64,000 nucleotides of DNA, taken from NCBI RefSeq assembly GCF_002127325.2, contig NC_035435.2, forward strand, positions 111,210,517 to 111,274,516. The letters are read 5' to 3'. This document shows, piece by piece, positions 58,739 to 64,000 of the stretch (position 1 is the stretch's first letter; every line of letters begins with the position of its first letter). The notes below the pieces were generated by a model, which worked only from the letters and a program-made list of their open reading frames with translations, did not search any database and was not told where the DNA came from. The stretch is from Helianthus annuus (Eukaryota > Streptophyta > Magnoliopsida > Asterales > Asteraceae). Made by a program: the position numbers and the translations under genes.

Positions 58739-59182
58739 TCATATGTCGGCGAGACACTCCTCTATCTCCCTTGGGAGGAGGAAGGAGGGCTCGTTGGCGT
58801 CGGTTTGAGGAGATACAACTTCCACCGGGTCTTCTTGTAAATTTTCAAGGGGAGGCTCCGCTGGAATGTCATCCCATCCGGTAGGGTTGTTGACTCCGAG
58901 TGCTAGGTTCCAATCCTCTTGAGGGAGGACGGGTTCCATGGGAGGTGTTACAAGAATATTTAACCTTTGGTGCAAGAGGTTAATTTCTTGAAAACTATTT
59001 TCCAGCCCCACCGTATGATAATTTATACGGTCTATTAGGACCTCCTCTACCAAAGTCATTTCATCGAGAGCTTCCCGTAGTGCCATGACGTAGTGTACAA
59101 GGGTAGCTTCAATGGAAGGCCTTCTCCCTCGTCGACTGTTTGTTGAATGCACGGAAGATGTTCCACTGTTTTCACTCGACAT
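58739..59182 (-). CDS. ORF-beta of X, 147 residues, unknown function
   Basis: Intact from ATG 59182 (MSSENSGTSSVHSTNSRRGRR) to TGA. The N-terminus is Ser-rich and basic; residues ~30-85 are likely helical and could form a coiled coil (TLVEEVLIDRINYH, FQEINLLHQRLNIL); the C-terminal third is acidic and Pro-rich. It starts about 400 bp after the internal TATA box, so it may have its own transcript. It is the only copy in the window: X_A lost this region and int2 ends before it. No recognised domain; gag N-terminal relic and accessory regulator are both possible. Confidence 0.5.
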   Translation of the reverse strand: MSSENSGTSSVHSTNSRRGRRPSIEATLVHYVMALREALDEMTLVEEVLIDRINYHTVGLENSFQEINLLHQRLNILVTPPMEPVLPQEDWNLALGVNNPTGWDDIPAEPPLENLQEDPVEVVSPQTDANEPSFLLPREIEECLADI

Positions 59183-59587
59183 TCTACGAAAATAAACCAG
59201 AAATAGCTTATTTTATTAAAACAATACTTTGGACACGGCCCCGTGTTCACCTTTCTGCAGAATTTTAGAACAAGGAATATTGAAGTTTTAAGTTATTTTT
59301 CTACTTTGTGAAGTCCCTTTGAGCAATAATAACTTAAAACAATGTTATACAACTTATTTTTAACAAGATTCTTTGAACAAAACTCATCAATCCTTGCAAT
59401 AAAGCTTGAAATCTCAAGCTTTAATGGAGGTTTTTGGAGAAAGATGAAGAAGAAGAAAATGGATAAAAGAGGAAAGGACAAGATAGTTGTTGGAATCTTC
59501 TTTTAGAACATACCTAGGATGGTAGGAGAGAAGATCCCTTCAAATCTCTGTCACTGGATGGTCCAAATGTGCAACATTCTTGGCTGC

Positions 59588-59720
59588 ATTTATAGAAAAC
59601 GACAACGTGTCGGCTTGACACGGCCCCGTGTGCAGGCAGGATCCTGACACAGTTTGTCCGTATTCTGACGTAAAGTCAGAAAGGAATCTTTTGGTGGACA
59701 CGGGGGCGTGTTGGCTGGGC
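59588..59720 (-). promoter_or_regulatory. Internal promoter-like module of X (int1)
   Basis: Minus-strand TATAAAT (59588-59594) with CACGGGGCCGTG dyads upstream (about 59615-59635 and 59695-59730). Its position before ORF-beta suggests a second transcription unit. Confidence 0.5.
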
Positions 59721-59743
59721 ACGGCCCCATGTCGAAGGGCTGA

Positions 59744-60202
59744 TTATGAAGTTTGTCTATTTTCAAGGAACTTATCCGGATCGGGCGGTTCCTTACTGGA
59801 TGGAACAACCCCAAAGTGCCTAAGATACCTTAATTGATCTAGATTAAGACGAGAACGCAAGAGGTTGTCGGTGAGGGTGATTCCTATGCTAAATGTAGGT
59901 GGACAAGTCCAACCCTTTTCCGGGCTCTTGTTAAAGAAGGTATATGCCGAATCGCTCAGGTCTATGTATGCATCGAACAAAGTCGATGGGGAGTCCTTCA
60001 CGGCACAATCGGCACAGGGACGACTATCGTCCAAGTCTTCGCTAGAGTTGAAGGTATTATCGGGAGCAGCGAGGTTGTTGAAATGCGACCCCAGCACTTC
60101 TTCTTGGTCATTGTCTTGAGATGAATTAAGGAAATCCATCTTAAGTTCCTCTAACCAATTAAGAATCAGATCTTCTAGTTGAAATAGTTCATCAAGAAGC
60201 AT
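59744..60202 (-). pseudogene. ORF-alpha of X, int1 copy, with longer C-terminus
   Basis: The frame is open from about 60310, and ATG 60202 is internal. The native start (ATG 60366) is out of frame because of two extra T in a T-run (9 versus 7 in int2). Uniquely, the codon after RLNLD is CAA here (TAA in the other two), so the protein continues 27 residues through HFGVVPSSKEPPDP to QTS. This is probably the ancestral C-terminus. Confidence 0.5.
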
Positions 60203-60654
60203 TTCTCCTAAAATATCTGGTTGGGCGCCTTCGAGGGAGAGATAAGGATTATTTTTACTTTCGCTCCTCTTAAGGCTATAGGCAAACGATGGGTCTATAT
60301 AGTGGGGCTTACCAACCGTCGGGATCTTAAGAGTGCCGAAAGTAAAAAAAAATCATTATCACTCATTTTTGTGTCAGAAATTACCAACCTTCGGGATCTT
60401 ACGATTCTGTTTTCAGTAACTGAATCTTGGGCACGGGGGCGTGTAGAGTGGGCACGGCCCCGTGTTCAGCTTACTGTCTGACTTAAAACAAGATTGCCAG
60501 TTCCAAAGATTGGGCACGGGGGCGTGTTCAGCGGGCACGGCCCGTGCTGAGTTCTGCAGAAGCTGAAAAATTAAGAAAATCCTAAAAAAAATAAAAAGAA
60601 AATAGAAAAAAATGATTAGGCCGTTGATTCCTAACTTTCTTAAAATCCTTGTGT

Positions 60655-60670
60655 CCCCGAAGCGGCGCCA
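60655..60670 (-). other. Primer binding site, tRNA-Asp type (LTR1)
   Basis: The minus strand reads TGGCGCCGCTTCGGGGA, one base shorter than in LTR2. Confidence 0.75.
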
Positions 60671-60676
60671 AAAACT

Positions 60677-62340
60677 TGATGTGCGTGAAGTGTGTTATAT
60701 TTTAGGTATATATTTTAAGCCCTTTTTACACTTTTTAGCTAAGTTTTAAATTTATAAAACACGATATTTACTAACACTAAACACACATATGGGCAAGTGC
60801 ACCCATCGTGGACATAGTATAGTGTTGGTAAGATACCGAGGTCGTCCAAGGACACAAGAGCTTTTAGTACCGGTTTATCTTCAACGTCTAATCAAAACAA
60901 AATGTTAGAAACAGGTTTTAAACTAAGAAAATAAAACTAACTAAAATGATGAAAAATAAAATAAAAATAAAACAGATAGACAAGATGAATCACTTGGATC
61001 CGACTCGTGTGTAGTGTAACCTTTGATTATTTTCGCACTTTTGCACTTATTTAAGAGATTATCTTAGTTATTGTAGTAGGGCCCTCTTTTGAAGGCGACG
61101 TTACCCTCAACCCAGTAGTTTGAGTCAGCAAGGATACAATCCTAAAGGGTCGGATTATTGAAAGATAATTAATTAAGTTATTAATGCATAATGTGGTAGG
61201 CCCCTCTTTTGAAGGCGACGTTACCCTCAGCTAAGTAGTCTGAGTCAGCAGGGATACAGTCCTAAGTAGCTGGGTTAAAGTTTTAATAGTAGTTTAACTT
61301 ATGAGGGGATCAAAGATTTTGGACCCCCGCCATCCAATACCTTTGGGTATTGAAGGAGATCCTACTAAATTTGACCCAGGTCCTTTGCAGGATCTATACA
61401 CTGAACAATGGCAAGACTCTTACCAAACCGTTCCCTTAACCCTCGACCAGGTAGCCAACATACCTCCATATAGACCATGGAGATATGAATGGCGAAAATC
61501 TTTTATTTTATATAGACAGTAAAATAATGCCAAGACATCACGGACAAACGATAAGGAAGATTCACCTTCAATATAAGAAACTAGTAATTAAAGTCATTAA
61601 TACAAAACCAATTAAAAAGTGCAAAAGATTAAAAATAAAAAGTATTACACTAAACACTTGTCTTCACCAAGTGATGTAAGAGACTTAGGCAAACATGGCC
61701 TTTGATTGTCAAGAACTCTTACGATCAATCTTGGATCCCGAGATGACTCACACACTCTATGATGGACAATGGATGATGGTGGTGGATGATGGTGTTGTGA
61801 TGGTGGTGGGTGAAGTGTGAGAGAGGTGGTGTGCCAAGGGATGAGTTGCAAGAGCTCCAAACACTCCTATTTATAGGCTGAACAGAAGCTCGGGCACGGC
61901 CCCGTGTCCATCTGACTTTCTCTCTTCATTAATTGTAATTCCCAATTACAATATATGCACCTGCAAGAAGTTGACCACGCCCCCGTGTCCGCTGGGCACG
62001 GCCCCGTGGTGGGCAACAGAAGCTTCTATGAGTTCGTCTTTTCTGCTGGCACTTGGGCACGGCCCCGTGCTCACTGAGCACGGGGCGTGTTCAGTCTCCT
62101 GTCCTCTTTTTTTTTGCTTGGGAAGATACTGTTGGGAGGTTGGGCATGCCACTTTTGTTCCTTTTCTTGTATTTATGTTGGATTTTGCTGTCTTTTTGCT
62201 TCTTTTGTTCATTTGAGCTCATTTAATTATGAAAATACCAAAGGAAGACAAAAGCACACTTTTTCTAACATTAGTACTAAAAAAGGGTTAGTTTTATGCC
62301 ACAATTGATGTAATTTATATGTTGCATTTTGCTCACATCA
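60677..62340 (-). repeat. X LTR1 (5' LTR of int1)
   Basis: 1664 bp. The first bases are TGATGTGAGC on the minus strand (one change from TGATGTGCAC). TATA at 61868-61875 (minus). It abuts the X_A LTR remnant head-to-head at 62340/62341. Confidence 0.88.
61301..61522 (+). CDS. Antisense LTR ORF, fourth copy, read-through
   Basis: Same ORF as at 23302-23496, but its stop is lost (TGA to CGA after RYEW), extending it to 73 codons. Three further substitutions. Function unknown. Confidence 0.3.
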   Translation: MRGSKILDPRHPIPLGIEGDPTKFDPGPLQDLYTEQWQDSYQTVPLTLDQVANIPPYRPWRYEWRKSFILYRQ

Positions 62341-62687
62341 GTTACACTACACACGAGTCGGATCCAAGTGATTCATCTTGTCTATCTGTTTTTATTTTTA
62401 TTTTATTTTTCAGCATTTTAGTTAGTTTTATTCTCTTAGTTTAAAAACCTATTTCTAACATTTTGATTTGATTAGACGTTGAGGATAAACTGGTACTAAA
62501 AGCTCTTGTGTCCTTGGACGACCTCGGTATCTTACCAACACTATACTACGTCCACGATGGGTGCACTTGCCCATATGTGTGTTTAGTGTTAGTAAATATC
62601 GTGTTTTATAAATTTAAAACTTGGCTAAAATGTGTAAAAAGGGCTTAAAATATATACCTAAAATAATAACACACTTCACGCACATCA
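62341..62687 (+). mobile_element. X_A 3' LTR, last 347 bp
   Basis: Matches 23776-24123 and ends in the LTR terminus GCACATCA, followed by the target duplication ATTAC (62688-62692). Together with 32592-33785 it makes up the X_A 3' LTR minus about 130 bp. Confidence 0.85.
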
Positions 62688-62692
62688 ATTAC

Positions 62693-64000
62693 CCTCCATG
62701 TGATGCTAGAGGAACTTCCAGGATCATCTCTACAACTGTTAGGAAGGAACTCAGTTTGACCTCGCGCCGGAGGCAGTTCTAACTACTCGTACTCTTTACC
62801 ATTTTGCACCAGGAAGGTTGCAGGAGCTATTTAACCGACTACAGGGACTGTCGGACAGGAGCTTTCGCTTTAAGGAGCCCTCGCTATACCCATGAAGAGA
62901 AGTCTTTTCTTATGTGTACTGATCATCGAGAACTCAACAAGGTGACAGTCAAGGACCGTTTGCCTCGACCATGTACTGAAAACCTGTCGACCCATTTGCA
63001 ACGAACAAGCTTCCACTCAAGGATTGGCTAGTGAACGAACTATCGTCAGATGGTAGTCCAAGAGGTGAATGCTCTTAGAACAGCATGTCGAATGTAATGC
63101 AGCCATTTCAACGTTATGCACCATGATCATCAAGTTGACCAACACACCAGCAACTTCTGAGGGAGGGGCCACTCCGCTCAAAGTCTTGTTAAATGTAATT
63201 TTCGAGGTTCGAGAGGTAACTTTTGGATATATAATCAGCAAAGTGGAAATGCATGTGGATCTCGCTAAGATCCGACTTGATTGGAAACTGATCGACACCA
63301 AAGAGTTCTTCGTGGATACAGCAATTTCTTGGTCTCACTTGATACTATCGCAGATAAATCATGGGATGTTCGAAGGTCGCGCAGCTTAAATGTCCCTGGC
63401 ACAGCAGGGTGCTGTGTCCGTGAAAGACAGGACATGAGGACGCCTATTCAGCTTTTGAATCCCAACTCTGCAATGCACTGAGCATTGTTTTTACCCGAGG
63501 GTGCGGGTGATTCAGTGGTATATCCTTATGGTCCGAACCAGAGTCTCAGCTACACATCGACGCAACACGAGAAAGTGATGACATACATGTTGGAGTTACA
63601 AAGAGGGACCTTGCACGAGACACTCGACTGACGGTGAAAACCATGGCTTTGGGATTTTGGATGGAGGTATCACTTGGACGGTACCAGATGTGTTATTTAG
63701 ACCGACCGCAAGGGCCTCCCATGTACCGATGTTCGAAAGAGCTATAGCATACAATGGCACCACTGGATGGAACTTTTTGGATGATTACGACTGTGAACTT
63801 GAATGTGCCCGAACTGTGCAGCTTACCATCGACTCTAACTTACCAGGATCAGACTCGCTCTGTTCAAACTAGAGAACTGAAGGAAGAGGAATCTTCAAGT
63901 TGAACCCATGCAGGGCATGAAGAAGAAAACCTTTGACCAGTCGAACAGTACTCGTTACTTCATGAAACGAATGCAGGTCTCATTACACGACAAATATAGG
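62693..64000 (+). pseudogene. Gypsy element D: RT and following pol, strongly decayed
   Basis: Continues the pol of D after the X_A insertion. Landmarks in shifting frames: GGAACTTCCAGG (E-E-L-P-G) at 62709, then SFLMCTDHRELNKVTVKDR near 62912-62965 (family: DYRELNKVTVKNR), a YRQMVVQEVNALRTA block near 63044-63090 (family YHQLRVQEEDVPKTA), KLTNTPA near 63132 (family GLTNAPA), REVTFGYI and VDLAKI near 63210-63270, and a DYDCEL RNase H motif near 63782. Many frameshifts and stops; no functional product. The decay is far worse than in Y1 or E, as expected of the oldest, outermost layer. Confidence 0.7.

Larger units (their letters stand above)
56831..60676 (-). mobile_element. X interior, complete unit (int1)
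   Basis: 3.85 kb. Order on the minus strand: primer site (60655-60670), ORF-alpha (frameshifted start), dyads and internal TATA (59588-59594), ORF-beta (58739-59182), further CACGG dyads (58210-58415), AT-rich sequence with an empty (TA)n site (57436-57456), purine tract (56831-56845). No gag, protease, RT, RNase H or integrase, so this is a non-autonomous (LARD-like) element. Confidence 0.85.

Overview
This window is plant nuclear DNA made almost entirely of transposable elements. I found no intact host gene. The evidence for a plant: Ty1/copia and Ty3/gypsy chromovirus elements with the plant-type primer site TGGTATCAGAGCC (initiator Met tRNA), a Tat/Athila-type element primed by tRNA-Asp, a PIF/Harbinger transposase remnant, hairpin MITEs sitting in (TA)n tracts, and LTR TATA boxes of the TATAAATA type. 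The families look like those of a large-genome eudicot, probably Asteraceae; that is an impression from memory and was not searched.

Left part (1-18190). A plus-strand Gypsy-type LTR (1-1605) interrupts the gag of a minus-strand Copia element (gag 1606-4205, 5' LTR 4813-5238). Old intergenic DNA follows, holding three ~400-bp fold-back MITEs or MITE sites in (TA)n, an ATT microsatellite, a Harbinger transposase remnant (9082-9419) and one unexplained 163-codon ORF (9936-10427, minus). A complete non-coding Copia-type element lies at 11762-15776 (target duplication CGTAT), followed by a 485-bp perfect (CATA)n tract and an unassigned stretch.

Right part (18191-64000) is one deep nest of insertions, supported by target-site duplications (TSDs). 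The outer host is an old Gypsy element D (5' LTR 18191-20731), whose pol is split at 22452/62693 by a 40-kb insertion with TSD ATTAC. That insertion is element X_A (22453-62687), a non-autonomous Tat/Athila-like element without gag-pol. Its internal region was replaced in part by a truncated Gypsy chromovirus Y1 (25348-30898, minus) and carries two MITEs. Its 3' LTR is split at 33785/62341. In that break lies a family-Y LTR (F, minus), which was hit by a full-length family-Y element E (33805-52439, TSD CGATG). E in turn holds a solo LTR in its 5' LTR (33849-35380, TSD AAGTC) and a very young gag-only Gypsy element G in its pol (43567-49369, TSD CTAAC). Between F and the remaining X_A LTR lies a minus-strand X block arranged LTR - internal - LTR - truncated internal (62340 down to 53979).

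Possible new biology: (1) family X carries two uncharacterised ORFs, a second TATA module inside the element, and a 64-codon antisense ORF in each LTR copy; (2) seven of the eight LTR families here (all but the solo LTR, where I saw no TATA) have a private, CpG-containing, dyad-symmetric short motif close to the LTR TATA box or in the promoter region, usually repeated; in one Copia element the two LTRs show a compensatory change that keeps the dyad perfect. All coordinates were read by eye, without alignment software.
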